NCBI GenBank assembly: GCA_023269695.1
Contig: JAHFPS010000012.1
Coordinates: 1 to 35,627, forward strand
Length of the DNA: 35,627 bases
Source: Rickettsia sp.
Lineage (GTDB): Bacteria; Pseudomonadota; Alphaproteobacteria; Rickettsiales; Rickettsiaceae
Direction of reading: 5' to 3'
Below, in pieces: positions 1-8,231 of the stretch; the stretch's first letter is position 1, and the number at the start of each line of letters is the position of its first letter. Both the position numbers and the translations under genes were made by a program. Under the pieces are notes generated by a model. That model did no database searches. It worked only from the letters and a program-made list of their open reading frames with translations, and was not told the DNA's origin.

Positions 1-42
1 TTCTTCATCTGTTAAATCTGTTGGATAATTTTTTCTGCTCAT
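1..42 (-). CDS. IS5-family transposase, N-terminal 14 codons (cut by window start)
   Basis: An ATG at 42 (minus strand) begins MSRKNYPTDLTDEE, the characteristic opening of IS5-group (IS427/IS1031-like) transposases, in which a basic start is followed by YPTDLTDEEW. The rest, including the DDE catalytic domain, is off the window. Whether the full gene is intact cannot be judged. Confidence 0.6.
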   Translation of the reverse strand, partial: MSRKNYPTDLTDEE

Positions 43-114
43 TCTTTTATACTTCTTGCTAATAATACTTTATTCAACTCTATCATACCTTAATTTTAGT
101 TTGCGGACAAGCTC
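1..114 (-). mobile_element. IS5-family insertion sequence, 5' end only
   Basis: The window opens inside an insertion sequence read on the minus strand. The transposase start is at 42, and about 70 bases of leader follow to an apparent terminus GAGCTTGTCCGC (rc) at 103-114. The next three bases (TTA, 115-117) suit the three-base target duplication typical of IS5-group elements, but the other end lies outside the window, so this is inference. The element appears to have landed in a REP copy, because GATCCC-type repeat sequence starts immediately after. Confidence 0.6.
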
Positions 115-262
115 TTAGATCCCGGATCCTTCGTTCGTGCCTTTGGCACTCACTGGTCCGGGATGACACCACCGATTTAACCCTGACACTAGTGGCACCT
201 ACGCGGGAATGACAACTTACAATTGTTTCGTCGGTTTACGCCTCTTCGCAATGACACTTAGG
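115..262. repeat. Mosaic of REP-like palindromic repeats
   Basis: Patchwork of the two main repeat types. 118-166 resembles the GATCCC...GGGATGACA arm; 205-213 is a CGCGGGAATGACA piece; 224-252 has the half-arm CGTCGGTTTACGCC...TCGCAATGAC. The stretch CACCGATTTAACCC near 164-178 recurs near 5007, next to another REP. No gene is visible in 115-293. Confidence 0.6.
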
Positions 263-293
263 AACTTATAACAATATCAAGAACCTATTCTGG

Positions 294-1406
294 TTACTCG
301 TAAAAATTAACCATCTTCTCGGAAATTAATTGGCAATCATATTTTTCTAAAATATCTTGTCGAATTTTTTTACCAAGATCTTTTCGTAATGAAGGCATAG
401 TGATTAGCAGCTCCATAGCTATTGCTAAATCTTCTGTATTTTGAGGTTTAACTAATAACCCGTTTATTTTGTCTTGTATTAATTCTCTGCCACCTGGAGC
501 ATCAGTAGTAATAATGGCTCTACCATATGCCCCAGCCTCCAAAAGACTACGGCTTAGCCCTTCACGGTAGGAAGGTAATACGGCAATATGGGCTTTTTTC
601 CATATTTCCTCGATATTTTTCTGATATCCAAGATATTTGATATATCCTAGATTTTGACAGTCTTCTAATATGGATTGTGCTATTGATTGTTTATTACCTT
701 GGTCAGGCTCACCAACTAACCAAAATTCAGCATCTATGCCTTTTTGTTTTAATATTTTTGCGGCGTATATAAATTCATATATACCTTTATCAATAAGCAT
801 TCTAGCCACCACTGCCACCACTATTTTATTACCTAATGGTTCTGGTAGGAGAGGGAATTGTTTGGTTTCTATACCAACGCTACATTGTTTAATGACTAAA
901 TTTTTGGGGGCTATACCTAATTTTACCAATAAAGCTAAATCATCATCATTTTGGACAACAAATAACATGCTTTTATAATAGCCTATTAGGGATAATATTC
1001 TAACTATGATGTTCCTAACCCATCTTAGTAAAAAATTATTACTGATAAATAATAGCCCCATACCAACAAAAGTGTTAATAATCTGTGGTATACTGCACAA
1101 AAAGGCACTTATACTTCCATAAAAGATTGGTTTTATAGTGAAATTATGCAATATATCAGGTTTCTCCTTATTTAATATTCTAATTAACTTAATTAATAAT
1201 AGTAAATCAGTAAAAGGATTAATACTTCCCCGCTTTATTGAAATTGGAATTACTGGTAAATCATGCTGTTCTATCTTATCTTTAAATTCACTAATATTTG
1301 TTAGCACTTTAACTTCATATCCTTTCATTTTAGCAGTCAAAGCAATTGGCAAAAGATGAGCATAAAAGTGCCAATCTGTATTTGTAAAAATGATGATTTT
1401 TTTCAT
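294..1406 (-). CDS. GT4-type glycosyltransferase
   Basis: 370-residue GT-B fold enzyme that probably transfers a sugar from a nucleotide donor to a lipid-linked glycan at the cytoplasmic face of the inner membrane. The N-terminal acceptor domain starts with a hydrophobic strand (MKKIIIFTN). The donor domain starts near residue 195 (KIVVAVVARMLIDKG) and carries the GT4 signature SYREGLSRSLLEAGAYG with the E-x7-E pair at E282 and E290, then TTDAPGGRELI. Length is normal for the family, which includes PglA/WbpX/CapM-like enzymes; the donor and linkage cannot be told. It is divergent from the epimerase and glycosyltransferase genes, so all three probably serve LPS O-antigen or another surface glycan. 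Confidence 0.85.
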   Translation of the reverse strand: MKKIIIFTNTDWHFYAHLLPIALTAKMKGYEVKVLTNISEFKDKIEQHDLPVIPISIKRGSINPFTDLLLLIKLIRILNKEKPDILHNFTIKPIFYGSISAFLCSIPQIINTFVGMGLLFISNNFLLRWVRNIIVRILSLIGYYKSMLFVVQNDDDLALLVKLGIAPKNLVIKQCSVGIETKQFPLLPEPLGNKIVVAVVARMLIDKGIYEFIYAAKILKQKGIDAEFWLVGEPDQGNKQSIAQSILEDCQNLGYIKYLGYQKNIEEIWKKAHIAVLPSYREGLSRSLLEAGAYGRAIITTDAPGGRELIQDKINGLLVKPQNTEDLAIAMELLITMPSLRKDLGKKIRQDILEKYDCQLISEKMVNFYE

Positions 1407-1450
1407 TTATTTTTCTTTATAATAACTCTATAATATAAAGTATATATCTC

Positions 1451-1602
1451 GAGTAGCATTACTCTGTCATTGCGTGGAGCTACTTTAGTAGCGACGAAGC
1501 AATCCTGTTTTGTGTTATCCCTGCGGGATCCAGATTCCCGCCTACGCGGGAATGACAACTTACAACAATTGCTTCGTCGGCTTACGCCTTCTCGCAATGA
1601 CG
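1451..1602. repeat. REP element with a second REP type nested in it
   Basis: Arms GTCATTGCGTGGAGCTAC (1466 on) and GGCTTACGCCTTCTCGCAATGAC (ending 1601) belong to the GTCATTGCGAG family. Between them lies a different palindrome, GGATCCAGATTCCCGCCTACGCGGGAATGACA (about 1528-1558, broken here as GGATCCAGATTCCCG / CCTACGCGGGAATGACA). One repeat type seems to have inserted into the other. A terminus-like GAGTAGCATTACTC precedes it. Short reading frames across the repeat look fortuitous. Confidence 0.7.
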
Positions 1603-1638
1603 TTTGTGAATTTGGTGTAATGTTAGTCTGGTTAACTA

Positions 1639-1661
1639 TATACTCAAAGTATTTGAGTATA
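1639..1661. repeat. Perfect 10-bp inverted repeat upstream of epimerase gene
   Basis: TATACTCAAA, a 3-base centre GTA, then TTTGAGTATA. It lies 25 bases upstream of the epimerase start codon, where an operator could sit. The same TATACTC ends occur in the palindrome inside gabD and in the larger palindrome upstream of iscU, so a deleted copy of that repeat family is at least as likely as a regulator site. Confidence 0.6.
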
Positions 1662-1686
1662 AATGAATTAAACTTATTAATAATCT

Positions 1687-2601
1687 ATGTCAAGATATTT
1701 AGTTACTGGTGGTGCTGGTTTCATTGGTTCACACCTTGTTAACTTACTAACAAAAGAAGGTCATCAAGTTGTTATATTAGATGATCTCTCAACCGGTAAC
1801 TTCAATAATTCAGTTTATAAAGATGTTGAATTTATTCAAGGAAGTATTTTAGACCAAGGAATTGTAAAAAAAGTATTTAAAAATATTGATGGTTGCTTTC
1901 ATCTTGCAGCATTAGCAAATGTGCAGGGATCAATTGATAATTGGGATTATAGTCATCAAGTGAATTTAACGGGAGCTATTAATATATTCCTTCAGGCAAG
2001 TAAACAAGATGTTCCTGTGGTATATGCATCATCCGCTGCCGTTTATGGTGCAGTCAGTGATTTACCTCTACAAGAAAATGGCAAGGTGAGTCTACTGTCT
2101 CCTTATGCAGTGGATAAATATGCCTGCGAACTGCAAGCTAAAGTTTTTGGTGAGCTTAAATCTCTTAAAAGCTGTGGTTTACGCCTCTTTAATGTTTATG
2201 GTAAAGGGCAGATTAGAGGTTCTGATTATTCTGGTGTAATATCAATATTTAAACAACAAGTAACAGAGGGGAAAGAGTTAGTTGTCTTTGGTGATGGAAA
2301 TCAAAGTCGTGACTTTATACATGTTTCAGATGTGACAAATATGTGCGTTAGAGCCTTATCTATTGCGGCATCATCGGCTCCAGTAATAAATGTTTGCACG
2401 GGACATGCCTATTCTATAAATGATCTTATTCAACTAATTGATAAAATCGTTGCTGTCAAAGGAATAAAATATCTACCAAGTCAAGTTGGCAGTGTACATA
2501 GTTCTGTTGGTAGCCCGGGATTGGCTCGGCATATTTTAAATTATACGGCAACATGTAAGCTAGAAACTGGCTTATTAGAGTTATTTAGCGTAGATTTATG
2601 A
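1687..2601 (+). CDS. NAD-dependent nucleotide-sugar epimerase/dehydratase
   Basis: 304-residue extended short-chain dehydrogenase, most like UDP-glucose/UDP-GlcNAc 4-epimerases, making an activated sugar for glycan synthesis in the cytoplasm. The Rossmann motif GGAGFIGSH is at residues 8-16; the catalytic set is S115/S116 in YASSAAVYG and Y140-x3-K144 in SPYAVDKY. The C-terminal part has GDGNQSRDFIHVSDV, typical of the substrate-binding region. The stop overlaps the next glycosyltransferase start by 4 nt (ATGA), so the two are translated as a unit. No clear Shine-Dalgarno precedes the ATG. It could equally be a dehydratase of this superfamily; the exact substrate is not readable. Confidence 0.85.
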   Translation: MSRYLVTGGAGFIGSHLVNLLTKEGHQVVILDDLSTGNFNNSVYKDVEFIQGSILDQGIVKKVFKNIDGCFHLAALANVQGSIDNWDYSHQVNLTGAINIFLQASKQDVPVVYASSAAVYGAVSDLPLQENGKVSLLSPYAVDKYACELQAKVFGELKSLKSCGLRLFNVYGKGQIRGSDYSGVISIFKQQVTEGKELVVFGDGNQSRDFIHVSDVTNMCVRALSIAASSAPVINVCTGHAYSINDLIQLIDKIVAVKGIKYLPSQVGSVHSSVGSPGLARHILNYTATCKLETGLLELFSVDL

Positions 2602-4889
2602 ATTCAAAAGAAACCCTGATTTTGGTAGCTGATGTTAGGGGATGGGCTTTTGATAGCGTCGCTCAATATGTTCAATCTTTGCTAAAAGATCAATATGATT
2701 GTCATATAATTTATAGTTGTGATTATAAAACATCTGAAGATTTTTTAATTAGCTTAAACCAATATGATTCTATTAAATTAATACATTTCTTTTATCGTGG
2801 GTATTTAACGCACTTACTGCAAATTATAGCAGATAATGGTATTAACACTAATAGTAATATTGAAAAATTATTAAATATTGCCATTACCATTAGCATACCT
2901 GATCATCTATTTATTGAAAATGAAGGTGATATATTAAAAAACTTACCAACCTTCCGATTTATTGATAACTACTACACTAGCTCTAAAAGATTATATAATA
3001 TTTATGCAAATATCCTCGAATATCCAAAACCTTGGCAAGTAATTTATGATAATGTATTACTTCCAGATTCAAAAAGCACCTATGACCCTGAACTTAATTT
3101 AGCCTCTAGTCAGTTAGTTGTCACATGGATTGGTAATAGTGCTTGGGAAAGTTGGTATAGTACTATTGATGATTACAAAGGTCTAAAAACGGTAATTATA
3201 CCTGCCCTAGAACAGCTTGATCATGAGAAAATTCATATAAAAAGATGTATAATAGATAAAAACAAGCGACTACACTCGAAACAAGAAGTTTGGGATACTC
3301 TAAAAGAAACAGATATTTTGCTAATAGCCTCCGTGCAAGAAGGAACACCGCTGACGCTTATTGAAGCGATGGCATTTGGTTGTGCAATTATCACTACTGA
3401 TGTGGGAATTGTTCGGGAGGTGCTACCTGATATACAACATCAATTTATAATTAATAGAAGCTATCCGTATCTTACGGATGCAATAAAAAAATTAAATGTT
3501 GACAGAGAATTACTAACAAAGATTAAACAACAAAACTTCCTTGCTTATCAAAAAATCTTTGCTAATAAAACTCATCTGCAAAATTTATGGTATTCATTTA
3601 TAGAAATTTCAGTAAAAAATCATAGCAAAAAACAGAAGATACAAACAAAACAACAAATTTTAAGAGATATCAACCTTGTTAATAAAGGGGAGCCGCCCTC
3701 TATTATTAATAAAATACGTTCTATTCATTTGTTAAAAAAGATAGCACAACCTCTTCTAAGATATTATTGGGTTAGGTTGTTTGCTAGACGAATAATTACA
3801 ATGCTTTATTCTTGCTCTTCAGAAAATGACTATGATAATTTTAAAAATTTTATAATCAAATATCAAGGACAGCAAAAAGATATTGACGATATTTACGTAA
3901 TCTATTCTAGTGCTTTTCCTGGAGTCGCTAACTCCACTAAAGAATTATTTGACCAAATAATTCCTTTTCCTGTAGGGAAAGGAAACGTTTTGCTAAGTTA
4001 TATTAATTCACATTTACCTAACAAGATTATCACTAAAATAGCACAGTTAATTATAAAGACAGGCATTAGAAAATTAGTTATATCGGGTGGTCTTGATGTC
4101 CATGTGCAATTAGTAGATAAGCTGCATGAGCTTAAGGCTGATAACTATTTAGATATTTACTTTTTATGGCATGGTTCCCCTGCCCAATGGGTAGATTCTC
4201 ATCACTGCCAAGATTTTTATAAATGGTTGAATTTATATAAGCAAAATAAAATTAAAGCTATTATCACCCTGAAGAAAGGTCTAGAACAATTTCTGATAGC
4301 TAATGGTATCCAATCTTATCTATTACAAAACTTTATACCAACACCGTCGGAAAGAAAGATGATAGCCATAGAAAATAGTAAATTTACCATTGGTATATGG
4401 AGTGCTTCCAGCATATGGATAAAGAATCTCTATCCTCAATTTGCAGCAATAAGTATATTTAAAGATAAGGTTTGTTGTTATACTAATTGCCATTTTAATG
4501 ACAATAAACATACTTCTTGGATGATGAAGGATATCGAACTTAAAGTTTTTCCTGAACAATTACCACATCAAGAATTAATAAAACTTATTGCCAATACTAA
4601 CTTAACTTTATACATTACTAATTCAGAATGTTCACCTATGATAGTTTTAGAGAGCCTAAGTTTAGGAGTACCTTGCTTAGTTGGACCTACATCAGATATT
4701 TATGATGATCAATTTTTACGTGATATGTTAACTGTTAATCGCGTTGATTGTCCGTTGACCATATTTAAAGCGATAGAAAAGGTTCAACAAAATATTGATA
4801 TAATATGTTCCAAGTTGCCAGAGTTCATTAAAAAATATAATAAAAATGCTCTTGTTTTAAAAAACTCTTTGGTAAAAGCTATAAATTAG
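2598..4889 (+). CDS. Large glycosyltransferase with two GT-B-like halves
   Basis: 763 residues, about twice the length of a usual GT4 enzyme. The first half ends in a donor domain with SVQEGTPLTLIEAMAFG (E248 and E256, the E-x7-E pair). The second half repeats the pattern with NSECSPMIVLESLSLG (E677 and E685) followed by VPCLVGPTSDI. Two GT-B modules in one chain suggest a bifunctional transferase adding two sugars, or one catalytic and one degenerate module. Residues 330-420 form a basic linker with no recognised motif. It is translationally coupled to the epimerase. The acceptor glycan is unknown; LPS or capsule-like polysaccharide is inferred from context. Confidence 0.75.
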   Translation: MNSKETLILVADVRGWAFDSVAQYVQSLLKDQYDCHIIYSCDYKTSEDFLISLNQYDSIKLIHFFYRGYLTHLLQIIADNGINTNSNIEKLLNIAITISIPDHLFIENEGDILKNLPTFRFIDNYYTSSKRLYNIYANILEYPKPWQVIYDNVLLPDSKSTYDPELNLASSQLVVTWIGNSAWESWYSTIDDYKGLKTVIIPALEQLDHEKIHIKRCIIDKNKRLHSKQEVWDTLKETDILLIASVQEGTPLTLIEAMAFGCAIITTDVGIVREVLPDIQHQFIINRSYPYLTDAIKKLNVDRELLTKIKQQNFLAYQKIFANKTHLQNLWYSFIEISVKNHSKKQKIQTKQQILRDINLVNKGEPPSIINKIRSIHLLKKIAQPLLRYYWVRLFARRIITMLYSCSSENDYDNFKNFIIKYQGQQKDIDDIYVIYSSAFPGVANSTKELFDQIIPFPVGKGNVLLSYINSHLPNKIITKIAQLIIKTGIRKLVISGGLDVHVQLVDKLHELKADNYLDIYFLWHGSPAQWVDSHHCQDFYKWLNLYKQNKIKAIITLKKGLEQFLIANGIQSYLLQNFIPTPSERKMIAIENSKFTIGIWSASSIWIKNLYPQFAAISIFKDKVCCYTNCHFNDNKHTSWMMKDIELKVFPEQLPHQELIKLIANTNLTLYITNSECSPMIVLESLSLGVPCLVGPTSDIYDDQFLRDMLTVNRVDCPLTIFKAIEKVQQNIDIICSKLPEFIKKYNKNALVLKNSLVKAIN

Positions 4890-4898
4890 TAAACTAGC

Positions 4899-5049
4899 GT
4901 CATTGCGAGGAGGTATGAGTCGACGAAGCAATCCATTTTTAATCACTTTTCTGGATTGCTTCGTCGCTACTAAAAAAGTAGCTCCTCGCAATGACAGCGG
5001 TTGATACACCGATTTAACCCGGATACTAGTGTGGTCTCCTTGCAATGAC
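4899..5049. repeat. REP hairpin and a trailing half copy
   Basis: Left arm GTCATTGCGAGGAG...GACGAAGCAATCC and right arm GGATTGCTTCGTCG...CTCCTCGCAATGAC (ending 4995) form a roughly 97-bp imperfect palindrome just after the glycosyltransferase stop. It is followed by GATTTAACCCGGATACTAG and a half arm GTCTCCTTGCAATGACG (to 5049). In RNA it would fold into a strong hairpin and could stabilise or end the upstream message. Confidence 0.75.
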
Positions 5050-5114
5050 GTACTAATTGGATTAGCGATAATTGTTCGTTGTTATTTTAACTATATAAAG
5101 AGAAGTAAAGTCAC

Positions 5115-5948
5115 TTGATGAAAAGAATTATAAAATGCCTATATCAGGCAATTTTGAAAACAATTGAACATGATGGTGTTGAACATTCAGGGTATATGTC
5201 ATTTATGATACTCCTATCAATTTTCCCTTTTTTAGTTTTTTTATTAGCACTAACAAGTTTTATTGGTGCTTCAGAACTTGGGAAGAATTTTATAACTATC
5301 TTTCTTGAAGGTATGCCGGAACTGGCTACTGACTCAATAAAAACTAGGATAAATGAGCTTGGTAAAACGCCCCCTCAAAGTCTAATGACCTTAGCAATAG
5401 TAGGAAGTATATGGACTGCATCATCTTTTGTTGAATGTTTAAGAACAATCTTAAATAGGGTATATGAAATAAAATCACCGCCTCCATATATAAGACGAAG
5501 ATTACTTAGCATAGTACAGTTCTTAGTAATCAGCATATTCGTTACTTTTGCCATGTTTATTCTAATTATAGTGCCAATAATATTAACAAAACTACCGATG
5601 ATTTTACAAATAATGGAAGAGCATACGCTCACTCTAACTGTTTTGCGATATATTATACTTTTTTGTTCATTATTTATTACCTCAGCATCATTGTATTATA
5701 TAGTTCCTAATACAACATTAAATTTTACAGAGGTAGTTCCTGGAGCTTTATTAACAGTAATTTTATGGGTGTTAAGTGGATATTTATTATCTACTTACAT
5801 AAGATATTATAACCAATTAAGCATAATATATGGTTCACTTGGTAGTATAATAGTAACTCTAATATTCTTTTATATTATTAACATGATTTTTATATATGGT
5901 GCAGAATTTAATTACTTGCTAAAAAAATATTCCCAGGTTATTAAATAG
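5115..5948 (+). CDS. YihY/BrkB-family inner-membrane protein
   Basis: 277 residues with about six hydrophobic segments. The family pattern is clear: the N-terminal helix contains DGVEHSGYMSFMILLSIFPF, then a long amphipathic stretch, IWTASSFVECLRTILNRVYE in the middle, VPNTTLNFTEVVPGALLTV near residue 200, and a last helix ending in IYGAEFNYLL. Members are inner-membrane proteins of unsettled function; older names (BrkB, 'RNase BN') are not supported by this sequence. Length is normal. It stands alone, about 225 bases after the glycosyltransferase, with REP sequence in between. Its role here is unknown. Confidence 0.85.
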   Translation: MMKRIIKCLYQAILKTIEHDGVEHSGYMSFMILLSIFPFLVFLLALTSFIGASELGKNFITIFLEGMPELATDSIKTRINELGKTPPQSLMTLAIVGSIWTASSFVECLRTILNRVYEIKSPPPYIRRRLLSIVQFLVISIFVTFAMFILIIVPIILTKLPMILQIMEEHTLTLTVLRYIILFCSLFITSASLYYIVPNTTLNFTEVVPGALLTVILWVLSGYLLSTYIRYYNQLSIIYGSLGSIIVTLIFFYIINMIFIYGAEFNYLLKKYSQVIK

Positions 5949-5961
5949 AAGTAAAGTTTTA

Positions 5962-5992
5962 TTTATAGCTAATCCGATTGGCATTTAGCCAT
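5962..5992 (+). repeat. Left 31-bp inverted repeat flanking yhhQ
   Basis: TTTATAGCTAATCCGATTGG followed by CATTTAGCCAT. The reverse complement of 6821-6851 matches it at 28 of 31 positions. Both are versions of the TATAGCTAACCCGA terminus seen at many REP clusters in this window. Confidence 0.75.
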
Positions 5993-6010
5993 TTGTTTCA
6001 ATGAAAAGGA

Positions 6011-6038
6011 TGTCATTCCCGCCTACGCGGGAATGACA
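6011..6038. repeat. REP hairpin of the GTCATTCCCGC type
   Basis: A perfect 12-bp stem, TGTCATTCCCGC with GCGGGAATGACA, around a CTAC loop. The inverted ATTCCCGC/GCGGGAAT core resembles dRS3-like repeats known from other bacteria. It lies between the left inverted repeat and the yhhQ start. Confidence 0.8.
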
Positions 6039-6064
6039 TTATTCTTAATTTCATAATAGTATAT

Positions 6065-6730
6065 ATGCAGTTAGAAGAAAAAATTTATGTTTTTTTATGT
6101 GCTTTATTTGTTGTATTAATAGTAGTTAGCAACTTAGTATATCAGAAATTTGTTTATTTACCTATTTTCTCTATTTATACATTTGAGCTATCTGTTGGTG
6201 CAATTTTTTATCCGGTCACTTTTCTAATAACTAACTTAATATCAGAGTTTTATGGTAAAGGAAAAGCACAATTTTGCGTTAGACTGGCAACTAGTATAAA
6301 TATTTTGGTATTATGTATTATCAGTTTAATGTGTTATCTACAAGCTACTGCCTGGTCAAAAATTGATAATAATACTTTTGATTCTGTATTTGGGGCATAT
6401 AGTGTATCACTGTTTGGTTCAATAGTAGCTAATTATACAGCTCAGATGATAGATATAAGACTTTATTTACTGATTCGCAAACTTACTAATAATAAATACC
6501 TTTTTCTAAGAAATTTGAGTAGTGCAATATCGTTATTTGTTGATACATCGATCGTAATTATCTTTGTTACAGTTATTGGAGTTATACCTTATGGACAAAT
6601 GATATCTTTAATATTTAATAGTTATTTATTCAAACTGTTCTTTACCATAGTAACTACCCCAATATTTTACTATGTAGTGCATTATATTAGGTGTAAGTTG
6701 TCATTCCCGCACCCTGTCATTCCTGCGTAG
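6065..6730 (+). CDS. yhhQ: YhhQ-family queuosine precursor transporter
   Basis: 221-residue membrane protein with about six helices, of the YhhQ/VUT family that imports queuine or preQ0/preQ1 for tRNA queuosine modification. Family motifs are FYPVTFLITNLISEFYGKGK near residues 48-67 and Q-MIDIRLYLLIRKLTN...RNLSSAISLFVDT in the second half. Importing the precursor suits an intracellular bacterium living on host queuine. The last ten or so residues (CKLSFPHPVIPA) are not family sequence: they are encoded by a REP copy that begins at about 6699, and the stop codon lies in that repeat. The gene is bracketed by 31-bp inverted repeats at 5962 and 6821. No good Shine-Dalgarno is visible. Confidence 0.85.
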   Translation: MQLEEKIYVFLCALFVVLIVVSNLVYQKFVYLPIFSIYTFELSVGAIFYPVTFLITNLISEFYGKGKAQFCVRLATSINILVLCIISLMCYLQATAWSKIDNNTFDSVFGAYSVSLFGSIVANYTAQMIDIRLYLLIRKLTNNKYLFLRNLSSAISLFVDTSIVIIFVTVIGVIPYGQMISLIFNSYLFKLFFTIVTTPIFYYVVHYIRCKLSFPHPVIPA

Positions 6731-6800
6731 AGGCGGGAATCTATAATATCTCAGGGCTTTCTGCCCACCATTTTAGTTCCCTGCTTTCGCAGGGATGACA
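6699..6800. repeat. REP cluster overlapping the yhhQ 3' end
   Basis: Contains TGTCATTCCCGCACCC, GTCATTCCTGCG, AGGCGGGAATCTA and CCCTGCTTTCGCAGGGATGACA, a run of GTCATTCCCGC-type arms. The first 30 bases are translated as the end of YhhQ, including its stop codon. It continues up to the right inverted repeat at 6821. Confidence 0.7.
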
Positions 6801-6820
6801 AACATTACCCTAGATCAACT

Positions 6821-6851
6821 ATGGCTAAATGCTAATCGGGTTAACTATAAA
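6821..6851 (-). repeat. Right 31-bp inverted repeat flanking yhhQ
   Basis: Inverted partner of 5962-5992 with three mismatches in 31. With the left copy it frames an 890-bp unit containing two REP copies and yhhQ. The outer bases fit a TA target duplication, though two bases prove little. dnaJ ends 8 bases further on. Confidence 0.75.
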
Positions 6852-6858
6852 TCAAATT

Positions 6859-8004
6859 TTATGACCATAAGTTTTTCATTTTATTAAAAAAACTAGCATC
6901 ATCTTCATCTTTGTCGCTTGCCAATTCTGTATCCAGCATCTCTAGTAATTCTGTTTGTTTTTTAGTAAGATTCTTTGGTATCTCAATATGTATGTGGGCA
7001 AACATATCACCTCTAATGGTTGACCTAACCTTAGACATACCTTTGCCTTTTAACCTAAGTTGTTCGCCATTTTGTGTACCTGCTGGTATTTTTAACTTTA
7101 CCTTACCACCTTCTATATCTGGCACTTCTATTTCTCCGCCTAAAATAGCTTTAATAAAGCTAATAGGCAGCCTACAATGCAAATTAATTCCATCAACTTT
7201 ATACAGGTCATGCGGCTTAACAGTAACAAAAATATACAAATCCCCGTTACTGCCTCCTCGTATTCCAGCATCTCCTTCACCAGTAAGCCTTATTCTAGTA
7301 CCTTCTTCAATACCAGCTGGAATATTTACCAATAAATTTCTGTGTTGTGAATAACGTCCTTGACCATGACATTTTTTGCATGGATTTTTAATTATCTGTC
7401 CTGCACCTTGGCATTTTACACAAGTCTGTTCTAAGGTAAAGAAACCCTGTTGTGTTATTTTAACCCCTCGTCCTTCACAATCATCACATTTGATCATGCC
7501 AGTATTATTAGTTTCTGATCCGCTACCGTTACATGGTGAACACTTCACTTCACTAGTAAAACTAATATTTTTGTTGATACCACGAAATGCTTCTGGCAGA
7601 GTAACTGTGATATCATATTTTAGATCTGAGCCTCTAACGCTAGTTGGTTGGCGTTGTCTTCTTGCCCCACCGCCCATGAAATCATTAAAAAAATCACCAA
7701 ATACATCATTCAAATCAGGATTAAATCCTCCAGCATTATGTCTGCCAGCTGATGATGCTGTCCCTGAATTATGGAAAGCCTTATCTCTAGAACGAAGATA
7801 ATCATATTCAGCTCTTCTCTCTTTATCTTTTAGGGTGTCATAAGCATTATTTATTTCCTTGAGCTTTTTTTCTGCTGCTTGTTGATCCTGTGCATTATGG
7901 TCAGGATGATATTGCCTAGCCAATTTATAATAAGTATTTTTTATTTCTTCTTGGCTAGCAGATTTATTAACTCCAAGTACTTGGTAATAATCTTTTGTGG
8001 ACAT
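6859..8004 (-). CDS. dnaJ: Chaperone protein DnaJ
   Basis: 381-residue class I Hsp40 that stimulates the DnaK ATPase and delivers unfolded clients. The J domain covers residues 1-70 with HPD at 33-35; a Gly/Phe region with [18 protein letters not shown] follows. The zinc domain has all four repeats of CxxCxGxG ([32 protein letters not shown]), and the two C-terminal beta domains are complete. Length is normal. It lies downstream of dnaK on the same strand, but 227 bases of REP sequence separate them, so mRNA levels of the two may be uncoupled. The start codon has only a weak Shine-Dalgarno. Confidence 0.97.
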   Translation of the reverse strand: MSTKDYYQVLGVNKSASQEEIKNTYYKLARQYHPDHNAQDQQAAEKKLKEINNAYDTLKDKERRAEYDYLRSRDKAFHNSGTASSAGRHNAGGFNPDLNDVFGDFFNDFMGGGARRQRQPTSVRGSDLKYDITVTLPEAFRGINKNISFTSEVKCSPCNGSGSETNNTGMIKCDDCEGRGVKITQQGFFTLEQTCVKCQGAGQIIKNPCKKCHGQGRYSQHRNLLVNIPAGIEEGTRIRLTGEGDAGIRGGSNGDLYIFVTVKPHDLYKVDGINLHCRLPISFIKAILGGEIEVPDIEGGKVKLKIPAGTQNGEQLRLKGKGMSKVRSTIRGDMFAHIHIEIPKNLTKKQTELLEMLDTELASDKDEDDASFFNKMKNLWS

Positions 8005-8035
8005 AATAAGAATATCTTATTTTAAATTTTATTTT

Positions 8036-8220
8036 TATAGCTAACCCGATTAACATCACTCCGTCATTACAAGAAGTAGCATTGCTACGACGAAGCAATC
8101 CAAATCCAATAGTTTTTCTTGTGGATTGCTTCGTCGCTACTAAAGTAGCTCCTCACAATGACTTTGGCAAAAGTACTTTTCCGTCATTGCGAGACCACAT
8201 AGTGGTCGTGGCAATCTACA
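8036..8220. repeat. REP element between dnaK and dnaJ
   Basis: Begins with the terminus TATAGCTAACCCGATTAAC and TCACTCCGTCATTAC, then a palindrome with arms CGACGAAGCAATCC and GGATTGCTTCGTCG (about 8061-8161), then a small copy GTCATTGCGAGACCAC / GTGGTCGTGGCAATC to 8216. It lies within the dnaK-dnaJ intergenic space and would fold strongly in the transcript. Confidence 0.75.
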
Positions 8221-8231
8221 TTCATTAATAA

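Noticed and set aside
1403-1597. Short reading frames made of repeat DNA (also 1470-1742, 4857-5045, 11360-11602 and 31238-31432)
   Set aside because: They translate REP palindromes, as in CFVATKVAPRNDR. No promoter, no ribosome binding site, and the same peptide recurs in unrelated places.
5115-5948. RNase BN identity for the YihY protein
   Set aside because: The membrane topology and motifs are YihY/BrkB; true RNase BN/Z is a metallo-beta-lactamase fold, absent here.
7376-7801. Plus-strand frames opposite dnaJ, dnaK, ppdK, parE and the isc genes
   Set aside because: All are shadows of well-supported genes on the minus strand, with no motif or start signal of their own.
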